Of a stretch of DNA of 32,689 nt, positions 10,039 to 21,253 are shown piece by piece (position 1 is the first letter of the stretch; each line of letters begins with the position of its first letter). This stretch comes from Zarea fungicola. Taxonomy: Eukaryota > Ascomycota > Sordariomycetes > Hypocreales > Cordycipitaceae. The DNA lies in NCBI GenBank assembly GCA_900169235.1, contig FWCC01000460.1:1-32689 (forward strand), written 5' to 3'. Below the pieces are notes generated by a model. That model saw only the letters and a list, made by a program, of their open reading frames with translations. It ran no database searches and was not told where the DNA came from. Position numbers and translations under genes: made by a program.

Positions 10039-12346
10039 ATGGCCTAGTCCACGAACTGCCGACTCTAGCCACGAATGACAACAGCCCAAGTCCTTTGCAG
10101 TGGCAGGATTCAGTTTCCAGCTTGTCGCTGGCTATCAAACCTCCAAGTATTGCCCACAGTCCGTGTACACCGGGCGAGTTACCATCACGGACGAGATGAG
10201 CGCGTCGAGCCAAAGAACAGCTTGACTGTTTGTACCAGGATGGGCGGCAGCCTTGTTTCCCACCCACTGGCTGCACATGCAAGCAGGGAGGAGGTGCAAA
10301 GACAGGCAGCCACCACCCACATTCCGTAGGCGTGCATTTCCATGCCAATTTGCCACAACTCAGTAAAAGCAAATCCCGGCAAAGTGTCTCCCAAAACAGC
10401 CGCCAGAACTTCCGGTATAATGCTACATAGAACATCCTATTTAGAAGCTGTTTTTACGATGCTTCAACATGTGAACCCCATCTTGTTCGTAACGAAACCG
10501 CCGTGGAACGTTACGGCCACAATGTGCCGATTGAAGAGGTGTCAGCACCCAAGGCTTATGTCCTGGTAAGCTTGCTGACGTGTCTGCACTTTCTCAGTGT
10601 TACGCCAATGAGGCACATATCCGTGCGTCTGGGGTGCATATTTCTCGCCGAAAATGGAAATACACATTCTATCTCGTCCAAAATAGGCTAGACTGGCGCG
10701 GACCTCCTGGAGAACTCTGATGCATCCACGCCTGGAATCCTCTCGTCTGCATGCTTCTTTTTCTTGCAGCATTCAGCCCCTTTTGACCACCATCGTTTTA
10801 TTTCTGTCCAAAAGTCCTGGTTAGAGTGACCTACGGCCTACGGATACCATGTGCAATTATATCTATGTGTGTGCTGGCATGTACGCAGTACTGGTCTATT
10901 CCTAACTGTTTAATAGAGGGAGCTGAGTTGTTGCCACCATTACCACCTTGTCGAGTCATGGTGCCACAAGTACATCGAGAGTGAGAAGCGGTGTCCGCCC
11001 ACCGTTGTCAGTAAGCAATACCGGTTAGTGGTGGCTCTTTTACAGTGAACCCAGTCCCTTGTCATACAGTACTGACGTTTTTTAGCGGTGATGATATGTG
11101 CTGTACGTTTTACGTTTGGTTGCGACGCGGCCAAGTGCCAACTCTAACAGCCTTTTAGCTGCCTGTCGCGAACGCCAATATCCCAGCAACCCTCCATGGG
11201 GCAGACTCATCTATCGCCCAGCGCGACTCCCCTCGCGCCTCTTTCACATGCCGGCCAGGGAATTCGGAAAGAATCAATCGGTGCAAGGGGGACCCGGAGC
11301 TGGCACCAGTCACACAAAGTCCATTACCTCAAGTATTGCCTTTACCTCTTCATACATGACAACATAAGCCACAAAACCAAGCACGACTATCTACAACGAG
11401 CACCACCACCGCATCTTTCAAATGGCGAAGCATCTGGTCATGAGGACACTTACAAAGGCGCACCCTTGACTGTTTTCTCTCTACACTTCTTGGCCATCTC
11501 AAATTTCTTTTATTGTCTTTTTCCTATTTTCTTCTCGCAAAACCCCCCTGGAGGGACTCAGCTACTCTTCCCACTTGTTCTTTCTCGTACCGGGTTTGGG
11601 TTATCTGCTTGGAGTTTCTACTTTCGGATGCTACCTGCTTTATTTTATTTTTACACGCTGGCGGAACGAAATTGTTATACGGAACGGGAATAGGTACGAT
11701 CGCGGTGGTGACATATTACAAACTACAGAACAGAATGAGCACAGAACATGGATCCAGCAATGGACCAAGTATACGGAGTATATTAACAGTATACAACGGC
11801 CGCGCTGGCAAAAAATTCGATCAACTTTTTACCTCTTCCTTTTTTTTTTAATTTTGTCCCTGCTGTATGATTGTCCAACCATACTTTTTTGACCGTCACT
11901 TCAGGCGACACCGGCTCATTGCATGTCCGTCTGCCCAGCGACCGACCACGGCACTGGCGCCGAGCACCAAACTATCTCCAGATCCTGATCTGGAGGTGCA
12001 TGGACGCCTCCACGTTGATAGGCACTGGAAGCAGCAGAACAGCGAAGCAACGGCAGACGCAGTAAAGCAAAATTTGACGATACAGGGGACAGTGGCTTAT
12101 GAGTGGCAAGCTGTCATGAGGTGGGCTTCAAAATGCCTTGCTGTGTCACCCCTTACCCCTGCATGGTAAAGGAAGTGAGAGAAACCCCGGAGAAGCCGGG
12201 CTTATTTCAACGCCAAGCTTTGCTGCCTATTTCCTGCCGATGGTTCGAGCTCCCTGGCTGACGTCGCTGGCGTGGGTAGAAGATCGTTGTGAACTTGGGA
12301 ACCTAAGCCACCATACTCTTCTGGTCCACATACCCACCGAGGAGGC

Positions 12347-12355
12347 TTTATAATG
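12347..12355 (+). promoter_or_regulatory. TATA-like box of the HtrA/Nma111-type gene
   Basis: TTTATAATG lies about 200 bp upstream of the ATG at 12552. Transcription would start near 12380, which would place an upstream ATG at 12397 in the leader. Confidence 0.35.
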
Positions 12356-12396
12356 GGCAGTTCCCGCCGTTCAAGTGTCTTTCTTCTAACTCGAAC

Positions 12397-12654
12397 ATGC
12401 TACCCCGTGTCGTTCAGCAGCCATCGCCCGGTCCTCCACCAAGATACCCAAGCTCTACAAAGCACCAGACCCACGAGACTAGCTCCAAAAGTAGAGAGTT
12501 TGGAGGCCGCATATCCATTCTGAGACTGCAGCTGGTTATACTCGCTCAAAGATGGACGAACACGTCACCAGAGTGTCCAAGAGGAAGCCCTCTGCCTCGG
12601 AAGATCTGCTCGCTGCAAAGAGAGCGCGTAACTACTCGGACGATGGCAACATGA
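12397..12654 (+). other. Possible overlapping upstream ORF
   Basis: An ATG at 12397 opens an 85-codon frame that is out of frame with the protease and ends at 12654, about 100 nt past the protease start at 12552. If it lies in the mRNA, ribosomes reading it would bypass the main start. It has no recognisable protein motif, so any role would be regulatory. Confidence 0.3.
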
Positions 12655-15639
12655 CCATTGACACTCCCACTGGCGTCGAGTGGGACCGCGCCATCCAAAG
12701 GACCATACGAAATGTCGTCACCATTCGCTACTGTCAGGCTTACCCCTTCGACACCGAGCCTGAGCAGATGGGCGAAGCGACTGGTTTTGTTGTCGATGCA
12801 GAAAAAGGGTATGCACTCTGATCTCTTTCCTCTTTGACTGCAATTAACCCGTGCCTGCCCTACTCATCGTATCGCTGCTGACAAGTGCCTTAGATACATC
12901 CTGACGAACCGCCACGTGGTCAGCGCAGGGCCTTTCTACGGTTACTGCGTTTTTGACAACAAAGAGGAAGTCGAGTGCCAATCCGTGTACCGAGACCCAA
13001 TACACGATTTTGGTTTTCTACGCTACAATCCCAGTGCAATCACGTACACCCAGCTGGATGGTCTGGATCTGACTCCCCAAAAAGCAAAAGGTAAGTAACA
13101 CAGCTTGATGGACTTCACGGGCACGTTGCTAATCTTAGGACCTAGTCGGTGTCGAGATTCGCGTCGTAGGAAACGATGCCAGCGAGAGTGTCAGCATTCT
13201 GTCTGGTTTCATCGGCCGCATAGACCGGAATGCGCCAGATTATGGGGAAGGATACAACGATTTCAACACATGCTACTACCAGGGCAATTTAACCGCCTGC
13301 GGTGGCGCTTCTGGCAGTCCTGCTGTCTGCAAGGATGGAACTGCAGTCGCGCTTCTGACTGGCGGCAGATCAGATGCTGCTTCGACCATTTTTTTCCTTC
13401 CACTTGATCGCCCGCTGCGTGCTCTGCAGTGCATTCAACAAGGAAAGCCCGTCACTCGAGGTGATCTCCAGTGTCAGTTCTGGCTTCGACCGTTCCATGA
13501 ATGCCGCCACCTCGGTCTCACCACTCAGTGGGAGGCTGACATTCGGCGAGAGTTTCCCGGCGAAAACAACATGCTTGTGGCTGACATCGTTCTCCCAGGC
13601 GGTCCTTCCCACCACAATGTCAAAACAGGTGATATTTTAATCAAGGTGAATGGCCAGCTCCTCACCCAGTTTCTCCAGCTCGACGACATTCTCGACTCCA
13701 GTGTGGGTAAGTGCATAAAACTGCATTTGCAAAGACTCGGCAAGGATATTGAGGTGGAGATCCAGGTCGGCGACTTGCATACCATCACGCCTGATCGCTT
13801 CGTCACAGTCGCTGGCGCCACTTTCCATGACCTCTCATATCAACGGGCAAGACTTTATACAAGGGCTGTCGAAGGCGTCTACCTCTGCAAGTCGGCGGGT
13901 TCCTTCCAGCTCGGCAATAATAGCTGCGGCTGGATCATCCAGGCTGTCGATACTAAACAGGTAACAGATCTCAAAAGCTTTATCGACGTTATGAAGGGTA
14001 TCCCCGATAAGGCTCGAGTTGTTGTTCAGTGCAGGCAACCGGATGCCCTCCACACACTCGAGACCAAAGTCATCACTGTTGACCGTCACTGGCAAAAAGA
14101 AATGATGCTTGCAGCCCGCAATGACACGACCGGCTTATGGGATTTTACTGACCTAGGTGACCCCCTCCCACCAGTGGCACCTGAGCGGCAATCAGCATCC
14201 TTCATTACACTCAAATACATGCAGAACCTGGAGATTGCTAGGCTCGTCCACAGCTTTGTGCATATTAGCTGCACCATGCCAATCAGGCTGGATGGCTTCC
14301 CTGTGGACAATAAAGTGGGTATGGGCGTCGTTTTTGATGCCGAAATGGGCCTCGTTCTCATCTCGCGGGCTGTGGTACCTCATAAGCTGTGCGACATTAC
14401 CATCACCATTGCGGATTCCATTATCGTTCCGGGCGAAGTTTTGTTTCTGCATCCTCTGCAAAACTACGCCGTTGTCCAGTATGACACATCTCTTGTGAAT
14501 GCCCCTGTCATGAGCGTCCGCCTGAGCAGCGAGCCCCTTTGGCAAGGTGCCAAGACGTATTTCTTTGGCCATAACCAAAATGGGCGAGTTGTATACTCGC
14601 CAACAAGAGTCACCGATATCATCTCCATGACTATTGCCGCCAACCCGACCGCGCCAAGGTACCGAGCTATGAATATTGACGCCATTTCTATTGAGAGTAA
14701 ACTCGGGTCGTCATGTCAGAGCGGTGTCCTTGTTTCCCAAAACGGCACCGTTCAGGCCTTGTGGTTGTTGTGCCAAGGAAAAACAACGTCTTGCGGCCGG
14801 GTTACTATGAATCTTGGTCTTGGTACTCCTACACTGCTGCCTGTGACTTCTGATATTCGGAACGGTCGGCTGCCCAAGCCGCGCCTTTTGCCGGTCGAGC
14901 TCGTTCCCGTTAAAATGAGCATGGCAGTCACCATGGGTGTCACTCGTGAATGGATTGAGAAAGTCACACAGGCAGACCAGTCACACCGCCAACTCTTCAT
15001 GGTTAGAAAGCTCATGGCTAGAGAGTCTGGTAGCCTGCCAGGGTTACTAATAGAAAGCGATATCATTCTCACGCTAAACGGCAAGACCTGCACCACCGCC
15101 ACCGATTTTGACGTCATGTATACCAAGGATGCTCTTGACGCCGTCGTTGTGCGCGACAATACAGAGATTCATCTTCGGGTACTGACTCTTTGCGCAAAAG
15201 ATATAGAAACCGACTGTGCCGTTTCGTTCTGCGGTGCCACTCTGCAACGCCCTCATCTTGCCGTACGCCAGCTGATAAGCAGCTTGCCTAGCGAAGTTTA
15301 TGTGTCTGACCGCACTTGCGGGTCTCCTGCGGAGCTGTTTGACCTGGATTGCACGACTTTTATCATAAAAGTCAATGACCAGCCCACTCCGGACCTGTGT
15401 GCGTTCATCAAGGCAGTGCGTGAGATTAAGGACAATACCGGTGAGCGATAATCCCTGTACTGATGTACCGTGAGAAACATGCTGACCATATCGCAGTCGT
15501 CAAAATCGACGCGGCTCGGCTTAACCTTGCGCCATATGTTATTACTGTGAAAATGAATATACTCTACTTTCCGACCAAAGTGTGGTCCATGAGCAAACCG
15601 GGGCATGGTCGCTGTATGTCTGTGAAGACCCCAAAATGA
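12552..15639 (+). CDS. Nma111-type nuclear HtrA serine protease, divergent, 963 aa
   Basis: Homolog of the fungal pro-apoptotic HtrA protease Nma111: two trypsin-like units and several PDZ domains, normally nuclear. Exons 12552-12808, 12894-13090, 13146-15440 and 15497-15639 sum to 964 codons. Introns are 85, 55 and 56 nt and all keep phase; the second uses the CCTAG acceptor ending at 13145. A bipartite basic NLS is visible (KRK ... KRAR, residues 10-26). The triad appears intact: His93 in TNRHVV, Asp124 in [12 protein letters not shown], and Ser207 in GGASGSP. Further landmarks are [50 protein letters not shown] and [12 protein letters not shown]. Compared with what I recall of hypocrealean orthologs it differs at many normally fixed positions and its C-terminus after FPTKVW looks shortened or replaced. 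It may be a fast-evolving paralog. Start choice rests on good context (CAAAGATGG) and the NLS. Confidence 0.93.
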
Positions 15640-17720
15640 CGAATGGCGGGGCAACAGATGGCCTCTCAGCAGCACCAGCGAGGGAGGAGTACTAAGTGTG
15701 TATATACTTGGTATTTTTCAACGCTCACCATAGCTATTACACTGATTTCTGCACTATTTTAATGACGTCACTAAATGGGCTCCTTATCCGCTGTACTGAT
15801 GATGGCGAACCAAAAACCAAGTTCTATAACGAGTCAATGCCGGCGTCTAACGGTAAGATGCGTTTGTAAAAAAAAAATAGCTTTCCAACTGTATGTCTCC
15901 GTCTTCGTATTGGCAGTCTTCATGAGTCTTCTCTTGACCAGCCAGCTTTGTCAATCAAGGTTCAGTCCGACGTGATACCTACCACAGTGCAGAGGGTGGT
16001 GGGCGCGCAGCTCGAGTACTCGTATTCGTCCTTGCTTAACGTAAAAAAAATACATTAGAATAGAATAAAAATATCATGGGCAGCTTTGCACGAAAGAAAT
16101 AGGAAGAGTCGTATTCGGTTCTCGAATTAGTGTTTACACGGGTATGAGCACCACTGCTACTTTGGCTGCATCACATAGCCGGGCAAGCATCCTGTATGCC
16201 GTCCGTGCGCATTGGAGGCCAACCCAAACATCTGGTAGCAACCAGTCCCTGTCAGTCCCGCCATATCTCAGGCGTTGGACATGATCTGGACGACAGTCTG
16301 CTCTGCGGGAGGCAAGGTAGTAGTTATCTATCGGTGGCCTACCAGATCTACAAGGCGCGCTGCCAAGCCAATTACAAGCACTTGTTGTCGCCTGCATCGG
16401 AAATGTTCCCTTTCCCTTCATGTCTCGGCGCTGATGTTCACACCGGCTCGGACTATAATAATTTAGAGTTTGGACATCTGCTTGGTCAACATCGCTCTGT
16501 CTGTACAAACTGCTTAAAAAGTCAGCATGTATTCAGGTACGCCCGTATATTGCCGGGGAACAGTCCGATGATTTTCTTCGGGACATTACCTAACCTTACT
16601 TCCAATTCTTCAAAAAGCTTCTTCTTATGGAAAAAGATTTTTTAATACCATACGATCTATTTGCGATCTATATGTTCGTGCGGCCACGACTGCAAAGAGT
16701 CTTTCTTGGCTGGCGTGGAGGGCGCAGAGGCCACCGCAGTGGCGCTTTACTGGAGATGGGCTCCGTTAAATTAATCCGCAATGCCATACCGGCAAATTGT
16801 AAGCATTTCTGTATTCATGCTAAGTCAACATGTGGTGGAGCCATGGCTTAGTCTATTGATGTTTGAATTTCTAAATATGCTAGATTTGCTATATTTCGTG
16901 GTGCTGAAATGTGACATGGCCGTGACGAGGCGTGCCCTCTTTAGCCCGTTTATACTAGACCTGTCTTGCGTCTCAACATTGCCGCCCTCCACGTGTATTA
17001 GCTTTCCATGTCGGTGATAGTAATTGCGAAACGCAAGGTTCCACTCTCAGAAATAGGGCCGAGTGCGTGAGGCGGGTACCGTTTTCTCCAGACAAGGACA
17101 AGGACTGTCACCTGTGATCAATGATAAATGGCCCCAAGAAACAAACTTAGAGCCGTAAAGAGGGTATTGCCGCTCCTTGGCTCCCCCGCTGTTTCCCACC
17201 TGAGTTCCTGATCCACTAGTTGGCCACCACTGTCATTAAGACGCAACCACACTAACCCCCACCATCAAATATGCACGGAAAACTGAGTCAGGCGTGGTAC
17301 ACAGTACAGCGAAGTATTACCAACACCGATAGTGCTTGGTTCTTGGCCGGGATGCAAACGGCATATTGAACGTGCCATTTCGACATATTGACAGCTAACC
17401 TAACCAATCACCAGCCGCTGGTGGCTGAAAGGATGAACCCACCTCCTTCATTCGGGCTGTACTCCGTACCTAGCATACCTTAGTTTGCCAGGAATGCTCA
17501 ATAACAATAAGGCAGTTGATTGGCTAAGAATTGTCCTGGGGCCTTAGCTCTGCATGTTCCACTTTCACTAGTCCTCCCAGGCCAAAGTAAGCATGCAGAT
17601 GCTTGGCTTGCCAATATAAGCTACGTCGACATCCATCTTGGGATAACCCATGAGCTGCCGTTCTCTACCATTACAACACCACACTTCCCAAAGCCTCCAT
17701 ACATATACTTACTTCATACA
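15640..17720. other. Gene-poor stretch
   Basis: No supported gene. Open frames are short, many begin at non-ATG codons and none has recognisable motifs. Confidence 0.5.
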
Positions 17721-17897
17721 ATGCTTCGGGACATTTTACGCAGTATACAACAATGCTTCTCCTGGGGGTCTGATCTTGTCGAGGTCAGCCAGCTTAACAG
17801 GCAACAACCGTCATTGCACCAACCATCGGAACCACACCACGACTCACACGACAACCACTCTGTCTCCATCATCAACAGGCATGACACGGAGCCCTAA
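17721..17897 (+). CDS. Possible small protein, 58 aa
   Basis: The ATG at 17721 follows a pyrimidine/adenine-rich leader ending CTTCATACAATG, as in many fungal genes, and TATAAG lies at 17615-17620, about 100 bp upstream. The product begins MLRDILRSIQQCFSWGSDLV and ends in a hydrophilic His/Ser/Asp-rich tail (HHDSHDNHSVSIINRHDTEP). No family is recognised. Support is only promoter-like context and composition; it could equally be a first exon of a gene I cannot see, or chance. Confidence 0.25.
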   Translation: MLRDILRSIQQCFSWGSDLVEVSQLNRQQPSLHQPSEPHHDSHDNHSVSIINRHDTEP

Positions 17898-20160
17898 ACA
17901 GTTAGGACTCGCACTGCGGAAGTTGTAGTTGTTGCGAATAAGAAAGTGAAAAATCTAGGAGTTTCGTCAATGGTGGCAGTATGGGCAGTTTTGTTAGGGA
18001 GCTGGCATTGATGTGGAGTAAGGTACAGCTGGTGTTAGCTTGATTGTCTCAATATACTGGTGTAGAGCTCCAGGTCACTCATTCATTTACTGTATTCATT
18101 GCGGTCTGATGTTGGCAAGATTTTCAACTTCATGGAAAATGGGATTTCGTAACCCATCCTAGCTCTGTCACATAGGCCAAAAATAGACCAACTTTGCTCA
18201 CGTCAATGCTGTGCCTATTACCCATTGCGGTACAAGACAATGGGAATTTGGGGACAACGCAGCAATCTTGCCCCTTTGCCCTTCAGCCAGCAGATTCCGT
18301 GCCCGCGCGCCTACCCCCATCGGGAGCGCGGGACATCACACAGGGCCCTCCAATAGAGCGTGCGGCGTCCAATAGAACCGCAGCATGTCGAGTTGATTCA
18401 GCTGATATCACTCCGAGGGCTGAGTTGTCTGGTCACGCCCCCTCCATCAAACAATATATCGTTGAGCATGGTGATGCACGGCTGCTGCGTGCCCACTCCG
18501 CCCCGAGCAACTATGTTAGTAATGACCGCTGGCCCTGACCTAGAGGCCGGTCGGACGCCCCTTAGGATGGGCAAAGGTTGACACATGAATGGAACTCCCT
18601 TGTATATGTTATATTTGCTACAAAACTAGTGTGAATATATACTAGTACAAGTTTAAAAAGACTTTAACGAAGTAAAACAACAAAATAGAAAAAAGAAAAC
18701 AGAGTCAAGCATTCGTCGTACCAATCTCCAACTAGCTTTTTGAACTCCGATGAAGTAGGCGTCTGAGATCGTCCCATCAATTGACTCCATATCACCTAGC
18801 TTTGAACGCACCGCCAAGCGGGTATATCTCCTCTTGGTAATAAAAGGCGATGAGATGACCATGGCTTCGAAACAAGCAAATGAGCGGGTACGTAGCAAAC
18901 CCTGAGACAAGGGTATTACGGTACTCACTCAGCTGAGCAAACTGATGTACTCGGTACGTCATGTGTTGCTAGGGAGCGCCTACGCGACATATACATAACT
19001 AGCAGGGTACATATACAGTCTTAGGGCGAAGGGTGTGTGGACACCGGCGCATCCTTCCAATCGATTTCATCGTAATCCGGCGCCCCTAGCGCTGAGGTTC
19101 TTGGGAATGAGCCACATGCGGCACTCTGTGCCTTTCCTCAAGCTGCGAGCCCAGCCACCCACTCTTCAAACTTCAGCGGCTAGACCGGCTCAGAATCCAC
19201 GAGAGGCCGCCGTTTCGACATTTCCTATAAAACGAAAAGGCCTGGTGCCCAACAGCCATCCAGTGGTGATGTGTGTGAAATTCAATACAAGGACCCGCTG
19301 GCATGCGTTGCACATGCTATTCCGTATCGGTCTTTCTGTGACAGCCTGACCTTAGGGCTTTTGGGCGGGTGCTATGTGGCGCTGAAAGCCCTCCGGGCTG
19401 ACGCTGTGACTGTTGCTCTGGTCCGACTCCTTCAGCACCCACTTCTATTGATACTGCAAGAACGCTGTTGGGTGTTACCATAGTCGGTATCGTTCTTTGC
19501 TGCAAGCATGATCTCGTGATAGAAAGGTTTTAGTAAATAGCAGCCCAGGGTAAGTGTGATGCTGGCTAACACAGTTGACGGTTGCAGTGAACTTGACCTG
19601 TTATCGGACCATCTCGTATAGTATCCTGCGAGTGAATCTCGTTTTAGGAATGTGGCAGGGTGTGTAAAAAATTTTTTACGTAGCATGAGAAACTGAGCGC
19701 TGTAAAGACAGACATTATGCCGCACCCTCCAGTAAATCTATTGTCCCAGGAAGCAACGGCACATAATCGTATTTTTATAAGCCAAACTCGCCCTACCGAA
19801 CCCTGTAGGGGAGACATGGTAAGAGCTACGAGGCAACCAAGGAAGAAAGAAACGGTCTTCATTAACTAAAACTAACAGAGAAAATGTCCCCGTAACCGCT
19901 GAGTCTGCTGTGCGGCTGGCGTTCTCAGCGGCCGCGACCAGTTCGTGGGAATATCAAGGCCGAACCAAGGGGAATAGGCGGTACATCAAGGCCATACCCC
20001 CAAGCACCGAGGACACTGCCGACGAGATAATGAGCATTGCCAGGCCTTCATTGACTAGTGTTATTGTACTAAATACTCTTAGAAGCACATAAAAATATGT
20101 GTAGTACCAAAGTTAGGAGCCCCTGCCGCGGCTACCATCAAAGATTTCTAACAGAATCAA
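17898..20160. other. Gene-poor stretch
   Basis: Nothing supported here. A minus-strand frame at 18653-18862 (70 aa, MVISSPFITKRRYTRLAVRS at its start) has no recognisable family. AT-rich sequence near 18600-18660 may be a terminator-like flank but nothing assigns it. Confidence 0.45.
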
Positions 20161-21078
20161 CTAGACCTGATTTGTCTTCTTTGGTCTCAGTGGACAGTCT
20201 CCGAGACAGTCCGGGCAGCGAAGGCAGCCCGGTTTGGGCCAGATTCGTCGACATCTGCATACCCAGAGGTCGCGTCCGGTGCGCGTGGTGAGACAATCAA
20301 AGGGTGCATGGAGGCCCTCGCGCATACCACACTCAATACAGAAACGACGAAGTGAGATTTGCGTATCGGTGCCAGGAATAGGATCCCGGTCGGTGACCAA
20401 ATGGCCGTGGGGGTCGACAAAGGCATACTGAGGCTGCAACATGTCAAAATGCTCGGGGGAGCGCACACGGAAGCAGACGTAACACTCAAAGTTTCCTGGC
20501 TTATAGTCGTGGCCCTTTTCACTAGGACGGTGTTGAGGAAAGTCTTTGGCGGCACGCATGACAAATTGAGCGTTGTCATTGGCATCCGCCATACGTTGGG
20601 GGCTAATCCTCTGGTTAAAGTATCGGTTCGTGGTTGATAAGTGAATAAGTGATTGGTAGTCTAACCGACGGAAGACATTTCTTTGCAGATCACTTGGCAA
20701 CCGCTCAATACTGGACTGCATGGTGGACCCAGGAGGAGATTGTGGTGAAGGCAACTGGGAGGACTGGGAGGACTGACGCTGGGTAGGTGAGGCGATTTGT
20801 TGGGAGGAGGGATGGCGTGTGTGACCTGAGCTGTAATGATATTGCTGTTGACCTTGTTGTTGATCTTCTTGTTGATATTCACGTTGCGGTCGCTGATGTG
20901 GTGGAAAGTGACGTTGGGGCTGTGGTGGTTGATAAAGATGTTGCTCTTTTTGATATTGCTGTGGCAGATTGTGTTGATGGCCACTCTGTGTCTGGTAATG
21001 GTCGCAGGCAAGGTTCGAACTGGGCCAGTTCGAGTCCATCGATTTTCGATCCTTGGAAGCGGCAGAAAAGAACGACAT
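20161..21078 (-). CDS. F-box protein with Cys-rich C-terminus, 305 aa
   Basis: A single-exon gene. Residues 1-120 are low-complexity, rich in Gln, Pro, His and Ser. An F-box follows at about 124-158 (IERLPSDLQRNVFRRLDYQS, then LIHLSTTNRYFNQRI), which in this class binds Skp1 in SCF ubiquitin ligases. The C-terminal half holds paired cysteines: FECYVC at 198-202, RFCIEC at 246-250, VCRC at 273-276 and CLRCPDCLGDC at 285-295, a likely zinc-binding substrate or scaffold module. Motifs such as GLHAPFDCLTTRTGRDLWVC and RRIWPKPGCLRCPDC recur in a fungal F-box family I recognise by pattern. The ATG at 21078 is the first in frame. The frame is intact, unlike several neighbours. The target is unknown. 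Confidence 0.85.
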   Translation of the reverse strand: MSFFSAASKDRKSMDSNWPSSNLACDHYQTQSGHQHNLPQQYQKEQHLYQPPQPQRHFPPHQRPQREYQQEDQQQGQQQYHYSSGHTRHPSSQQIASPTQRQSSQSSQLPSPQSPPGSTMQSSIERLPSDLQRNVFRRLDYQSLIHLSTTNRYFNQRISPQRMADANDNAQFVMRAAKDFPQHRPSEKGHDYKPGNFECYVCFRVRSPEHFDMLQPQYAFVDPHGHLVTDRDPIPGTDTQISLRRFCIECGMREGLHAPFDCLTTRTGRDLWVCRCRRIWPKPGCLRCPDCLGDCPLRPKKTNQV

Positions 21079-21245
21079 TTTGGCTGAAGGTGGACACTTT
21101 CTGGGAGGTAACTGAATGAACTACCAGTGTCAGATGAAGCGGTCAAGACGGTGAGTTATTAGATAGGTGAGTTGGATGAAACAGGCATGGAGAAGCACAA
21201 CGACGGCGAAAGAGGACGAGGACGAAGGAAATGAGGCGCCTTGGG

Positions 21246-21253
21246 TGACGTCA
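21246..21253. promoter_or_regulatory. Palindromic CRE-like site upstream of the F-box gene
   Basis: TGACGTCA, the full consensus for CREB/ATF-type bZIP factors, lies 168 bp upstream of the F-box ATG. An eight-base match by chance is possible in a window of this size, but the position suits a promoter element. Confidence 0.4.

Larger units (their letters stand above)
8660..12345. other. Gene-poor stretch of about 3.7 kb
   Basis: No open frame here has recognisable motifs, plausible composition and an ATG together. The longest, 9896-10435 on the minus strand (179 aa), is rich in Cys and Trp and looks like chance. The region holds a 10-bp tandem repeat (9247-9285), a perfect 22-bp palindrome (10017-10038) and a pyrimidine-rich block (about 11480-11600) that may belong to a distal promoter or leader. 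Confidence 0.5.

Noticed and set aside
9896..10435. 179-aa minus-strand open frame
   Set aside because: Composition is rich in Cys, Trp and Arg, no motif is recognisable, and it spans the 22-bp palindrome; chance frame.
11575..11892. Plus-strand frame with hydrophobic segments
   Set aside because: It opens at TTG, lies in a pyrimidine-rich block and resembles no family; hydrophobicity comes from T-rich sequence.
18653..18928. 91-aa minus-strand frame
   Set aside because: It opens at GTG, ends in a poly-Phe stretch from T-rich DNA and has no recognisable homology.
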